A DNA stretch of 13,586 bases from Clostridia bacterium. Its GTDB lineage: Bacteria; Bacillota_A; Clostridia; Oscillospirales; CAG-272. Below, piece by piece: positions 13,324-13,586 of this stretch. Every line of letters starts with the position of its first letter. The first letter of the stretch is position 1. The notes beneath the pieces were generated by a model. That model made no database searches, was not told where the DNA came from, and saw only the letters and a program-made list of their open reading frames with translations. The DNA lies in assembly GCA_017472105.1 (NCBI GenBank), contig JAFUQY010000330.1:1-13586 (forward strand), written 5' to 3'. A program made the position numbers and the translations under genes.

Positions 13324-13399
13324 ACCGCTTTTTTTGCGATTCTATCGCATCGTCCCGAAAACGCCCGAAGACACCGCTTTTTTTGCGATTCTATCGCAT
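13324..13399. repeat. Tandem 27-bp repeat, each with a TGCGAT-TCT-ATCGCA hairpin
   Basis: Two identical 27-bp copies (13324-13350 and 13373-13399) are 49 bp apart. Each has ACCGC, seven T, then TGCGAT-TCT-ATCGCA, a 6-bp stem with a 3-nt loop. On the minus strand each stem is followed by seven T, and on the plus strand the second copy is followed by TTTTTC, so they can act as weak terminators in both directions. CCCGAAAA occurs before each copy, hinting at a longer degenerate unit. The remaining bases from 13264 to 13463 show no gene. Confidence 0.7.
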
Positions 13400-13463
13400 T
13401 TTTCTGATAATTCCAGAAACGCCAAATATTATAATTATACGTAACAATAGCATAAATATACAG

Positions 13464-13586
13464 TCAGAATCTTGATGTGCTTTGTTTTATTCCCCTTTTG
13501 GTGAAGCCTTCCTTGATATACTCAGCCGATATCGAACCAATCTGCTTAGCGTGCTTCTTGATTTCGTCTTCTGTTAATTCCTTTAT
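13464..13586 (-). CDS. C-terminal end of an unidentified leftward gene (5' part outside window)
   Basis: On the minus strand the frame is open from the window edge and ends at TGA (complement of 13464-13466). It gives 40 residues: IKELTEDEIKKHAKQIGSIS, then AEYIKEGFTKRGIKQSTSRF. The segment is hydrophilic and probably helical, with a lysine-rich end typical of small proteins of mobile elements. I do not recognise the family. It points toward the recombinase terminator and belongs to the element by its AT-rich composition. Confidence 0.5.
   Translation of the reverse strand: MKELTEDEIKKHAKQIGSISAEYIKEGFTKRGIKQSTSRF

Larger units (their letters stand above)
11850..13586 (+). mobile_element. 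End of an integrative element carrying a tyrosine recombinase
   Basis: From about 11850 the base composition turns AT-rich and the rubrerythrin reading stops. The first gene is a tyrosine recombinase, preceded by inverted repeats. The left end lies near 11850; the right end is outside the window, as no second copy of the junction sequence is seen before 13586. It could be an integrative conjugative or mobilisable element or a prophage. No relaxase or structural genes are visible to choose between these. Confidence 0.65.

Noticed and set aside
13324..13399. CRISPR array
   Set aside because: Only two repeats with a 22-bp spacer, repeats containing long T-runs, and no cas gene in the window.

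Overview
The window looks like a chromosome segment from an anaerobic gut-type Clostridia (Bacillota). Strong AGGAGG ribosome binding sites, consensus TTGnnn-17-TATAAT promoters and abundant XRE and MerR regulators point that way. So do an orphan solute-binding lipoprotein, a TIGR04076-like protein and a reverse-rubrerythrin remnant. Genus cannot be set from the sequence alone. Bases 1 to about 11850 are GC-rich by eye, and bases from about 11850 on are clearly AT-richer, which marks a recent insertion.

Layout. (1) 1-5330: four tandem, same-strand XRE-type regulators of about 390-457 aa. Each has an N-terminal helix-turn-helix and a long, probably helical-repeat C-terminal domain. They fall into two pairs by HTH type, and the first is cut by the window edge. 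A promoter overlapped by a perfect 8-bp dyad precedes the third gene, and a bidirectional terminator closes the array. (2) 5331-6020: about 690 bp without an ordinary gene. It holds a leftward promoter with nearby terminators, a strong rightward promoter, a roughly 200-nt probably structured RNA that resembles the raiA motif, an 8-codon open frame whose stop lies in a 16-bp hairpin, and a second terminator. (3) 6021-9089: an orphan extracellular solute-binding lipoprotein and a Cys-type sulfatase without signal peptide, each with its own promoter. (4) 9090-11598: a leftward XRE regulator abutting the sulfatase stop to stop, a divergent MerR regulator whose promoter has the 19-bp spacer typical of MerR control, a TIGR04076-like protein and a small two-helix membrane protein with a C-terminal zinc ribbon. 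(5) 11691-11849: the C-terminal 52 codons of a reverse-rubrerythrin/NADH peroxidase on the minus strand, with no 5' part. (6) About 11850-13586: the end of an AT-rich integrative element, with TTGCAC-type inverted repeats, a tyrosine recombinase, its terminator, tandem hairpin repeats and the tail of a leftward gene running off the window.

How the parts may work together. The regulators in the array could sense small ligands, peptides or proteins through their helical domains, but no partner or pheromone gene was found between them. The lipoprotein and sulfatase fit capture and desulfation of a sulfated sugar, although no permease or sulfatase-maturing enzyme lies in the window. The most unusual points are the tandem regulator array with a conserved G(M/I)TPDxxHPxSGDG motif, the raiA-like RNA without raiA, and the element junction inside the rubrerythrin gene.
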